From: Cunninghamia lanceolata
Lineage: Eukaryota; Streptophyta; Pinopsida; Cupressales; Cupressaceae
Length of the DNA: 64,000 bases
Direction: 5' to 3'
NCBI GenBank assembly: GCA_027924645.1
Contig: BSBN01000213.1
Span: 33,606,501 to 33,670,500, forward strand
Of this stretch, positions 36,064-45,879 are shown in pieces; positions within the stretch are counted from its first letter, which is position 1; each line of letters begins with the position of its first letter. A program made the translations under genes and the position numbers. Under the pieces are notes generated by a model. It did not search any database. It saw only the letters and a program-made list of their open reading frames with translations, and had not been told where the DNA came from.

Positions 36064-36795
36064 TCACGCAGGAGTGCGTTTTAAGAAGGGGTAATCAATC
36101 AATAACTCATCCCCAATGGTAAGGTCCATAATAGCCTCAACCATTATCAATCTATCAACCTCTCTTTCCATATCTCCATCTTTATCATTTATAACCTCAA
36201 CAAATTGACAATTTGGTCTTACAGTAAGGTCCCTTCCCTTACTACTATTTATAAATCCTGCAACATTTTTGTGTGTGTATGTACGTCCATCTATATACAT
36301 AAGATGACCTCTATTCATTTCTTTTCCACTTTCCAATTGGAGACAATTTGTATACATATTCAAATTTAGACCATATGTTGACATGCTAGGCTTATATTCT
36401 GCTAGCTTTCTCCATTCACCACTGTAATATGATGGACCATAATATGGCATTAATCTCCTAGTGGTTTGTTCTGAATTGTTTCTATGTTTAGATCCCACAT
36501 GTACATTTTGGATGATAAAGAGGCCTAGATTCACTCCATGAATATTGGAGGGTCGTATCATGTAGCTGTATCCCCAAAATTGAAACACCTCGTACACTCT
36601 AGGTAGTTGTTGATCACTAGGCCAAGCACAATATAGTCGACAATCAAATGTCTCTTTGTAAATTGACCTCAAACTCAGGGGAAAGTCATCATCTCCATCA
36701 CATTCATTCTCATAGGGTATGTAGTCCACATTCCCCTTTTCTTTAAGAAAATTATGCATCTTTAAACCGGTTCTTGTTCTGTTACTTGTTTTCAT
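36064..36795 (-). CDS. SET-domain protein (predicted lysine methyltransferase fold)
   Basis: An intact frame of about 243 codons from ATG at 36795. Numbering from one residue upstream, SET landmarks appear in order: HGVNLGLF at 87-94 (the G-x-G-L-F cofactor loop), YYGP at 119-122, NVAGFINSS at 178-186, RPNC at 194-197, and GDELLIDYPF at 229-238 with the conserved C-terminal Tyr. The usual NHSC is replaced by NSSKG, and no post-SET cysteine cluster is seen. SET proteins transfer methyl groups from S-adenosylmethionine to lysine; the substrate here is unknown. The frame stays open upstream until a stop in the telomere-like repeat, so a 5' exon may be missing. It sits just upstream of TNP2 copy B on the same strand; copy A has other sequence there. 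It could be a captured host gene or element cargo. Confidence 0.72.
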   Translation of the reverse strand: MKTSNRTRTGLKMHNFLKEKGNVDYIPYENECDGDDDFPLSLRSIYKETFDCRLYCAWPSDQQLPRVYEVFQFWGYSYMIRPSNIHGVNLGLFIIQNVHVGSKHRNNSEQTTRRLMPYYGPSYYSGEWRKLAEYKPSMSTYGLNLNMYTNCLQLESGKEMNRGHLMYIDGRTYTHKNVAGFINSSKGRDLTVRPNCQFVEVINDKDGDMEREVDRLIMVEAIMDLTIGDELLIDYPFLKRTPA

Positions 36796-36828
36796 CAATT
36801 CCTTGTCTTCAGAGCTGGTATATTGGCA

Positions 36829-37147
36829 TAGTGTTTAGGGTTGAGGGTTTAGGGATAGGGTTTAGGATTTAAGGTTCAAGTGTTGAGGGTTGAGGCTTTA
36901 GGGATATGGTTTAAGGTTTAGCGATAAGGGATTAGGGTTTAGCGTTGAGGGATTAGGGTTTAGTGTTGAGGGATTAGGGTTTGAGGTATAGTGTTTAGGG
37001 TTGAGGGTTTAGGGATAGGGTTTAGGGTTTAAGGTTTAAGGGTTGAGGCTTCAAGCTTTAGGGATAGCATTTAGGGTTGAGGGATTAGGGTTTAGGGTGG
37101 AGGGATTAGGGTTTAAGGTATAGTGTTTAGGGTTGAGGGTTGAAGGA
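36829..37147. repeat. Degenerate telomere-like repeat block 1
   Basis: Many GGGTTTAGGG, GGGTTGAGGG and GGATTAGGG words, i.e. degenerate copies of the plant telomere unit TTTAGGG in plus orientation. Longer periods (phrases like GGGATTAGGGTTTAG repeated) show secondary amplification. Confidence 0.85.
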
Positions 37148-37443
37148 TGCGTTATACTGCATTGAAAGATTATAGTCCCATTAGAGAATGATGTCCTCGC
37201 ATGGACCATGTCGAGTGCCCTCATCAATGTTGGTAAGGGATACATGGAAGGCAAATGGATTAGGTAGATAGTGGATCACGTGGATTCTAGAGGGGAGAAA
37301 AGTGGATTATGATGTGGATTATATCAGACTTATGCGAAAGCATGGACCATAGGGATGGTATGTGGAGGGTATGTAGGATAGTGGATGAATGATGGTAGAT
37401 TTATTGCGCAATGGAAGGGAACCATGACCAATGGTTGCACACA

Positions 37444-37895
37444 TCATGATAAACATTGAAGCTTGTGATGTGGAGGTGGTGCAGGGTGCAATGGAGATGT
37501 TTTCTTAGGAGATGGATGATGAAGGGCTTTAGGAACCCACATAGACTTAGGCGTTTTATTACTTTTGTTTTGCTTGTGGGATGGAATGTTTTGACACTTT
37601 TGAGCGGAATGGGAATTTGAGATGGGAGTAGATGGTTGGGATTTTTTAGAGGTAGATGCCTCATTTAACTTGATTTCTTGTTGCTTAGGTACCCATACCA
37701 TTTTGGTTTTGGAATTTGCTTGTGGAGGTATGGGCTTGAATAACTTTTTGGATTGATTTTTATTTGACTCTTTGTTTTTATGTCCTGAGGCATGAGGACC
37801 CTTAGGATGTTTGGATTTATCAGTAGAGGCATCTAATTTTGCATTTCTAGATCCCTTGGGGATGGTGGAATGAGTGGAAGCTTTAAGTTTAGCTT
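37444..37895 (-). pseudogene. Retroelement gag-linker-like open frame between telomere-like blocks
   Basis: About 150 codons without a stop on the minus strand, rich in Lys, Ser, Pro and Asn. KTKMVWVPKQ and TPKSMWVPKA resemble the WVPK motifs in the linker before the protease of some Copia/Sirevirus polyproteins. No protease or zinc knuckle is present. The family link is a guess from these short motifs. Confidence 0.35.
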
Positions 37896-37896
37896 T

Positions 37897-38193
37897 AAGA
37901 TTAGGGTTGAGGGTTGAGGTTTGAGGGATTAGGGTTTAAGGTATAGTGTTGAGGGTTGAGGGTTGAGAGTTTAAGGTTTAGGATTGAGGGTTTAGGGTTT
38001 AGGGTTTAGAGTTGAGGGATTAGGGTTTAAGGCATAATGTTTAGGGTTAAGGGTTTAGGGATAGGGTTTAGGATTTAAGGTTCAAGTGTTGAGGGTTGAG
38101 GCTTTAGGAATAGGGTTTAAGGTTTAGCAATAAGGGATTAGGGTTTAGGGTTGACGGATTAGGGTTTAGGGTTGAGGGTTTAGAGTTTAGGGA
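37897..38193. repeat. Degenerate telomere-like repeat block 2
   Basis: Same type as block 1 (GGGTTTAGGG, GGGTTGAGGG), with phrases shared between blocks, for example AGGGATAGGGTTTAGGATTT at about 36970-36990-type positions and again near 38056. The two blocks flank the gag-linker-like frame. Confidence 0.85.
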
Positions 38194-38215
38194 TCTTTAC
38201 TGCTGAATCTTTACT

Positions 38216-38300
38216 CTTGTTCTTTGCATGTCAGTCCATCAATTGTACAAGTGACTTGCAATGAAACATTCGTTGAAGTCTAGGTATAATTGGCATGTTG
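38216..38300 (-). pseudogene. Isolated TNP2 exon fragment
   Basis: About 85 bp nearly identical to part of the TNP2 second exon (positions 10553-10640 and 34737-34815), including the segment read as MPIIPRLQ on the minus strand. It sits alone between telomere-like block 2 and the left end of element B. Confidence 0.75.
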
Positions 38301-40409
38301 GCATGAGGAACATTTTGGTTTGGCATAGCTAGGCACTAAATTAGGTGCACTTTGTGCCAGTTTTGAAGACCCAAAGAGATTACATTTAGGGATGAAAGTT
38401 GGTGCTAAAGTTAGCATTAGAGATGCCGACTTTAGCGCTGACTAATGAATCCAAAAAAAAAAATTTAAAATTCCCACCTGCGTTAAAACATACCACACAA
38501 AAAAAAACACAAATTCAAGTTAATACATTTAAGCCCACAACACAGTGTACTTTGCCTCTATTTTAGGTTTGCTACTAAGAATTGTAGGCTGCGAAGTGAC
38601 AACTTTGTTAGGTCGAAAACATAAGTTATTGAAAAGTTTCTACAATGGATCCATGAATTTGTATTTTATTTATTTTTGGTTCTAGACAACCAGAAGATAA
38701 AAAATTGCTTTAGCTAGCTGCTAAATTTGGAGTTTCTGATGCTAAATTTGGGGTTTCTAGCTACCTCAGCCATTCAATCAAGCTTGTTCGTTTGCCTTTT
38801 AGCAAGTAAGTTCCAATTGCTAAGCAATTTACTCTTGACCTAGGTTTTTATCAATTTTGATATAATTTTGAGCTCAAAGAAAGTTTTTCTAAGATGTTTT
38901 ACTCACGCTTTAGGGTAAATTTGAGTAGTAATGTTGTTAATTATCCTTGCTTGTAGTATAACTTGCATTTACCATTTTTGGAAGGCCTGTCGAATAAGGT
39001 CTCTTTATACATCATACCCAAAATATGAGCTGTTAGGATTTGTTTTTGGCTACGATTGGTCAAGCACGCTGTTAATTCATACCTGGCTACGATTGCCTCC
39101 ACAGACTGGATGAAAATAATTTGCCCTAGGTCACCTCAAAATGTCAAACAATAGAGGGAAGGGAGCAAACTCTGGCCACAATGAAGTAATTCACTGTTAA
39201 TTTATAGATTTGTATATGTTTCCATTATTTCTTTGATTTTTAGTATTTAGTTTTCTATTTCTAAATTTAAAAGAAGAAATTTATTTTATATATATAGGGA
39301 CATGAGACTGACAAAGATAAAGAGGCATTGGCTTCCATATTGGGGCTAGAGGTAGTGAACAAATTAGATGGTATGGACTTAACAATGCTTGCCAGATACA
39401 TAGAAAAATGATCTAGTAAAACCCTTGAAACATTGCAACCAAATCAATAGTGTCAAAGGGAATCAATTGATTCCCCAACCAGTCTTGGATCGAGCAAAAG
39501 ATCCAGGAGGAAATCAATATCAATAACCTCTAAGAATGTCAAACAGGGAGCAGAGGCTTCCACTGTCCCAGCCACTCCTGGGACATAGACTTCTTCGACC
39601 AACAACCCATGTTTTGCATCTTGCATTGGTAGCTACGATACCAAGATAGAATACGATGTGGTTTTAGGGGAAGTCTGAATGACAGATGCTGGATAAACAT
39701 TTGTGAATAGGTTGAAGGAATCATGCCTTCAATGGTTCAAAGACCATATACATTTGCCATTCTCAAAGATACCCATGCACTTGCAAAAAATAGTTATCCA
39801 TGACATGGAGACTGAATTTGGCACAGGTTGGTCTGTAAAGAAAATAAAGCTACGAATGTCTCAAAACTGCAAGAGATTTTGATGCAACCAAACAAAGAAG
39901 ATAAAAAAATCCCTCCTGAGCTAAGGCTCAAAAAAAGGCCAATTGATGTAAGTCTGAAAGTATGGAAAGAGCTTGTAAAACGATATGAGAAGTCTGATGA
40001 ACAGAGGAAGTCCGGTGAGGAGAGTACGCAGGTATTTGAATTTGCTCATAAGATTATATCAAATTTATTAAATGATTTTTAAATTTTATTTGTGCATAAT
40101 TAAATTGAATTAGTATATGTTTCAGGACAAGGCCTCCAAGGCTAGGCTTGACAAACTTCATGCCACTCATCACAGTGGCCAGAAAGCTTTACAGTCCTTG
40201 ATCTGTACATTTGTAAGTATATTTAATATGTTAAATGATATTTTTTTATTTCCTAGGAAAAAATAAATGATTGCATATTAATTAGTTTAACTAGTCCATG
40301 TGCCATGTTTTGAAAGGAGGAGAAATATGGCCAGCAACCAACGCAATTTGAAAAGGAAATGTTACAAAGCAAAAAGTGGACCGATTTTGTAATTTGGATG
40401 GTGAACGAG

Positions 40410-42970
40410 GTATCAATAGTTGACTTTCAATAACTTAGTTGGATATTGTTGTGTTAATATGTCAATTTGCATTTCTTGTGTTGAGTTTCAATAATCTTTG
40501 AAGAGGTTATAGAGTGATACTTGAGACAAACAATTACAGTTGTACTCTGCTATGTTTGGTTTCTATTGGTCTTCTTGTCTTTTTGACTCAAGAGGATTGT
40601 TATTCATAGGTCGCTTGTCATTCTTGTTGATCATGTGGATGTAGTTATCATTGAGTTTTCAGGTGGTCTCCTAAGTGAACAGACCAAAGGGTTTATCTCA
40701 AATCTTTGTTTCCTAACCTTTTATTATAAGACTTAAAGGGAGGCATGCATTACAGTTACGTTGTTGGTTATATTTCAAACCTTTGAAATATAATAGTGGA
40801 CATTTAAATTTTAATATGCACATTTTTTTTTGTTGAGAAGGAGCCATCATTGGTAGTAGGCATTAACTCTCCTCTGCCATAACAACTTTGGGAAGTACTA
40901 GTCTTTAATGTGCTTGGTTTTGGGGTATGTGAGGGAGAAAAGGAAGGAGTGGGGAACCATTTTGGGGGAGAATTCTTCTTTTTGCCTTGGGGTCGAGGAA
41001 GGAAGGTTGATGGTTGGACTGTAAGTGATTTAGAGGAAGGGAGACTTTGGGTGTGCTCATCATGTTGGCTGAGTGTCTTGATGTTTGGGTTGGAGACTAA
41101 GAATCAAACCGCCAACTGGTCTTCTTCAACTAAGCTACTTTTTCTTTGAAGTAAAGCTCCTTGTCATCCATTCTTGTAAAATTACACTGACAATTTTGGT
41201 GAAACATTTCCTTTAACTTGTGTAACTATATGTGGTCTTGTGAAAGCCTATGCTAAAGGGTTTGGATGAGGAAAATATTGTTAATTGTGAGAGTTTAGAC
41301 TTAAGATCATGGGACTTACGAACTATGGCAAACTGTTGGTTATTGTGTTTTAGATTTCTATCATGAAGGAAGCTACATTAATTTGGTCACAGTTTGAGGT
41401 GGAGTTTCAAACCCTAGCTAGAATTACTAGAATGCTGTCATTGCAACATACCATGAGTCTTGAGGAAACCTGGCCTGGTTCATGGTTATCTTTTTTGACA
41501 TGGTTGTAAACCTTAATGGTGTTGGTATTTCACCTATAAATGTCCACTCTCTCAATTGTGGATGTGAGGTCTTCTTGGGATTAATAATGCCACTCGTAGG
41601 AGGGGTTTTGGGATGGTTTTGGATCTTTGGTCCAGGTCAACTTGCCTCCCAACACTCCCTCCAAGGTTATGAGGATTGCATTACCGAAGCCACAATGGAA
41701 TACAATGTTGAAACAACACTACATGATTGTATTTGATTACCAGTTGACTCTTGGAAAGAATGGGTTTTGTCAATTGCATATAGTTGTGTAATATTGCAAT
41801 AGTTGTATTGTACTTGTAACTAGAACAGTCTATTGTGAAGGCATTCATTTGATGAGAATGACCTTTGAGTTCATTGTAATGACTTGCAATAACTTAGAAA
41901 TATGATTTCAAACTAGTATTTATTAAATTGGAGACTGTTTGTGAACAAATTTATCTTAGTATGGACTTCCCTGTGTTTGAATGACTGAGCACTACCCACA
42001 GAATAGTAGATATTATGTACTTGCGATCACTGCGTCATTGCGATAGAGGACTCATAAATGGAATATAGGACCTTCTGTTTCATTGTCCATAAAATCCTAA
42101 GGGTTAATTAAGTTATTGTGCATGGATGTAAATGGAAACTTTAAGCTCTCTGAAGGCTTGCTTATTGTTTGAAAAGTAGTATTAATTTCTTATTTTAACT
42201 GTGGAAACATCTTGTGGACACTAGTATGGTGTTGACTAAGGAATTATCTTGTAAACACTAGAAAGGTATATGCATGTTAATCATAGACTGTAACCCTACA
42301 TTTGGAAGGAAATTGTTACTGTAGATGTGATATATACTGTACAGTGGTATTTGGTCTATGGTATGACATCTTTAGTAGGAGGTACCTTCAGATTTCTGTA
42401 GCATCATGTCTGGGCTAAGGTATCGTAAAGTTAAGTGTGCATTGTATGGTGTTATTGTATTGGAGGTTGCTGTATGCAAATCTATAGTGATATAAGGAGA
42501 CTCGACTCTCGTCATTTCATTGCACAAAGTGAGTGACAAAACAACTACCTAGTTTAAAATTGGCCCTTCTTTAAGCAACATATGTAGCAATGAGACTTAG
42601 GATTCTTGAAAATGAGAAGCATCCTTCTCCCCATACAACCTGCTAACTAGGGCCACTATGTTTTTTTATTGAACCCTTGAGGATGATGGAAGGGTACCAT
42701 TTAGTGTCTCTAGAAGTTAATTGTCTAACTCCTCCTCTTGAGCCAATTTCCTTGTATGATGAACTACATGATTGGGATGACCATCTTGAAGATGTAATTG
42801 AAGACATTTGTGCTTGTGTAGTGTTGTAAATGTATACTCCATGGGGACAAAACTTGTAGATCTTAGTGTTAATCATGATATAGGCACAATTTTTCAATTG
42901 TTGGTCATGTAAATATGAGTTTTTAGCTACCACAAGTGTACTCTTAAGGATAGTCTCACTAAGGAAAGCA
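40410..42970. other. Intron of the tnpA-like copy B, no gene recognised
   Basis: Mostly unique AT-rich sequence. Frames at 40910-41149 and 41482-41736 have no recognisable motif. Confidence 0.45.
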
Positions 42971-43395
42971 TGGATGTAAGAGTCAAACTTGAGATACATG
43001 ATCTTGACTTTCTTCTTGGTATACCTAAAGTTTCTAATCTCTTTGTTAATGAGCTAGATGTCAATTTGAACCAAGGATGTGTTTCCAACATTTGTGATGA
43101 TGCTTGCATTCATGATGATGATAAGTTACATCAAAATATCAAAAGTTACATAGCCTCTAAGATGGGATTTATCCCATCCGCGAGGGAGTTAATTCATTCC
43201 AGCTGTTCTGCTGAGAACAGATCGCCATATAGGCTTACAAAGTTTGCAAAAGTAGTCATGTCACAGTTTTCTAGTCCCTCTCTGAAGATCTTGAGGGCTT
43301 ATTTAGTTTTCTTCTTCTTCTTGATTGCCTCCACGTCAAAGACTCCACAGATGAAACCTTTTTTGGATTTGGGTTGGTGTACTAGCCTACAATAA
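42970..43395 (+). other. Unidentified 141-codon frame
   Basis: An open frame in the last intron of tnpA-like copy B with an acidic middle part and a Phe/Leu run (VFFFFLIAS) near its end. No domain recognised. The next segment is LINE-derived, so this may be chance or retroelement debris. Confidence 0.2.
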
Positions 43396-43666
43396 TAACA
43401 TCATCCTTGATCCCCTCATTGACTAGAAAACCTGTAAATCTTGACGCCCTAGCAAGAGACCTTGTGGCTTGGACGACAGTCACATAAAAATGCTCTAAAA
43501 GGACACTATCATGGATATGGCTGCCCTGCGCTTCCCTTATCCCTGTAATCTCTTTGATGGCATTGCATAGCCCCTCCTCCTCTGTACTGAATAAGTGGTG
43601 GACTTGCTGGTCCACTGACTGCTCCAAGCACTCACAACAGACTTCGAAGTGTTTTCTACCCGCCAT
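43382..43666 (-). CDS. Unidentified small ORF beside LINE debris
   Basis: A 94-codon frame beginning MAGRKHFEVCCECLEQ with a Cys-rich start and a helical, charged remainder. It lies downstream of an RNase H remnant on the same strand, an arrangement seen again at 56711-57930. I do not recognise a family. Confidence 0.3.
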   Translation of the reverse strand: MAGRKHFEVCCECLEQSVDQQVHHLFSTEEEGLCNAIKEITGIREAQGSHIHDSVLLEHFYVTVVQATRSLARASRFTGFLVNEGIKDDVIIVG

Positions 43667-43929
43667 TGTTATGGGAGACTTTGAGCCGTCCTCCTAAAAT
43701 AGGAAGTTTCTCTTAATTACCTTCCTCAGACTTACATTGTCTGAAAGTTGCAGGTTTTATGATGCTTTTTGCCTGTCCAAACCATCCTCACTTCTGGAAA
43801 AGGAATGCTTGATTGACTCTTCCCTAATCGAACCAGACTGGGGACAGTCCTTCCTATCTCCTCCAGGATTTCCTATCTTGGAGAAAGCCATGCTCACCTT
43901 CGATTCTTCTAAGATCTTCTGCCTTGAGT

Positions 43930-44085
43930 TGTACCTATGAAATTCCTAAATCCCCATCATCCTTGATTAGCATCTTTCTCAGATCCTTGAAACACTGCCC
44001 TTCGAAAAAGCATTCCTCCCCCATTTCCTGCTCAACCCCTCGATTCGCTAGGAGATCAGCCACCCCGTTGGCCTCTCTGTATACG
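43930..44085 (-). pseudogene. RNase H C-terminal remnant of a LINE-type element
   Basis: On the minus strand the frame begins VYREANGVADLLANRGVE, the last conserved motif (H/Y-REAN-x2-AD-LAN-G) of the RNase H domain of plant LINE-type reverse transcriptases, and ends soon after at a stop. Its upstream end abuts PPR sequence at about 44086, so it marks the edge of an insertion or rearrangement in the captured PPR segment. Confidence 0.65.
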
Positions 44086-44639
44086 TGCATAGTTGACCTC
44101 CTTGCCTGTGATGGCTATCTTGAAGACACCCTAAACTTTATCATTGAGATACGTGTTAAATATGTGCTGGTTGTATGCATGTGTTTTCTTGGTGCATGTA
44201 GATCACATATGAATATAGGCTTAGGAGTATTTACAACAACACTGCTTTTTGATTTAGATCCTAACAATGCTGCACAACTTATGTTCTTCTCTCAAACATC
44301 TATCCACAAGTGGGTAGGTGTGGTGAGGTAAGAAGATTGATGAAAGATAGAAGAATTTAAAAAATGCCCGGATGTAGTTGGATTGAAGGGCATAAAATGG
44401 TACATGCTTTTTTGTGTAGGAGACAGATCACATCCATAGACAAAGGAGACCTATGCAAAGTTGGAGAAATTAGCTTGGAAGATGAAGGCAGCAAGGTATT
44501 TTCTAGATTCAAGAATTTACTTAATGCTGTGGAAGGATGGGAAAAAGAATTATTTCTTTGCCACCATGGTGAAAAGTTGGCAATTGCATTTGGTTTGTTA
44601 AACATGCCCCATGGAACAACTATTAGACCTTTATCTTAA
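44086..44639 (+). pseudogene. PPR protein E/E+ and DYW-domain fragment
   Basis: First part: CIVDLLACDGYLEDTLNFI, then VCMCFLGACRSHMNIGLGVF and LLFDLDPNNAA, the E motif that follows the last PPR repeat. After a stop at about 44329 and frame changes, 44364 onward gives PGCSWIEGHKMVHAF (start of the DYW region), then ELFLCHHGEKLAIAFGLLN, which keeps the zinc-binding His-x-Glu of the deaminase-like DYW domain. It breaks off after TTIR, so the C-terminal DYW residues are absent. DYW proteins carry out C-to-U RNA editing in organelles. It complements the central PPR triplets in element A. Confidence 0.88.
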
Positions 44640-44663
44640 GGTTACTCATGAACCTTAAGATAA
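44631..44663. repeat. Perfect 13-bp hairpin at the DYW breakpoint
   Basis: TTATCTTAAGGTT (44631-44643) and AACCTTAAGATAA (44651-44663) are exact reverse complements around ACTCATG. The left arm starts where DYW homology ends. Confidence 0.85.
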
Positions 44664-45384
44664 ATAATTATTGAGAAAAAATGGTGTATTCATTAATGAC
44701 ATGTAAGAGAATTAAATCAACTGCCACTTAAAAACTCTTTAATGTTTTTGTCTAATGCAGGTTATTAGATTAATAGTGAAAAAGAACATACATTGACCAT
44801 GCAATTTGTGGCACTTAAGGTTATGTAATAGAATTTATAGTTGATAGTTAAATTGTATAAAAAATTATTTTATGATCTTTAGTAACCTTTATTAGAATTG
44901 TTGCACGTTTTACATCATTGGAATGACATATTAGCTGTAACTTTTTTGAAATTTTATTATGGTATGTGCACTTTGATATGATGTAATATGATTATGGTTT
45001 CATTTCATATGTTGGAATATTAGATATATAACAGAAAAATAAATTATTACTTGAAATAAATAATAACTTTTCATTTTAAATATTTTTTTTTGTAGAACAC
45101 GGGTCTTTCAGAAGATGAAGATGATCATGATGATATAGATCCAGATTATATTGGTTCTGGTATAGATCACATGGTAGATGATGATGATGATGCAGATATA
45201 GAAGACAACAAGGCCAATGACAATGATGATGATGGCGATGATGATCATGATGATGATGATCACGATGGTGATGATGATGATGAGGCAGTTGCTGGTAGTA
45301 GCCAGTGACATTCATGATCATATAGGCTGCATCATGGATCATTGCTGATATATCATTATGATGCCTCTTTTCATGGTTACTATC

Positions 45385-45580
45385 ATATGTATCATTTTCA
45401 TGGCCTACAGTACCATATTATTGAGTTGTATCATTTTCACATGTATCAATTTGACTTATATCATTTGGACATGTATCATCTTGACTTGTATCATTTTGAG
45501 TTACATAATTTTTCATTTTTACTTATATCATTTGTACATGTATCATTTTGACTTATGTCGACTGTTGGACATGTATCATT
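45385..45580. repeat. TATCAT-type short tandem repeat, element B
   Basis: Counterpart of the array at 28160-28345: repeated TGTATCATTTTGACTT-like units after the tnpA-like stop. Confidence 0.75.
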
Positions 45581-45879
45581 TTGACATGTTATTGATCTAC
45601 TGGCATATTTGACTTTCACTTGTTTTAGTTATATATGATGATGATCTTATCAGTAGTGATTTGTCAATTTATATAAATTGAAAATGGTCGATGATTTTTG
45701 GATGGATATTTATTACGTATGATGATTTTAATTTACTGCTCAGGATGGATGTTGTAAAATTCAATTAAATTATAGATATTTGACTCACTTGTTTTAATTA
45801 TAGATGATGATCATGTTATAATAATTATCTTGTTATTTTAGAATAATTATCTTGTTTTTTTATATAATTATCTTGTTAA

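Larger units (their letters stand above)
39141..45308 (+). pseudogene. tnpA-like (Ptta/En/Spm-type) transposase gene, copy B
   Basis: Exons by comparison with copy A: 39141-39185, 39298-40031, 40126-40212, 40317-40409 and 45096-45308, all joined in phase 0. Exons 3 and 4 have exactly the same lengths as in A (87 and 93 bp). Exon 2 keeps the frame past the A-specific deletion but has a TGA after YIEK, a TAG after PATPGT and a TGA before MTDAG, each at the same place as in A, plus a private TAA at about 39690 and a frameshift near 39900. The last exon is fully open, runs of Asp to EAVAGSSQ. The acceptor of exon 4 is AAAG instead of ACAG. Confidence 0.6.

Noticed and set aside
36829..38193. A chromosome end
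   Set aside because: The telomere-like blocks are degenerate and transposon sequence continues on both sides, so they are interstitial.
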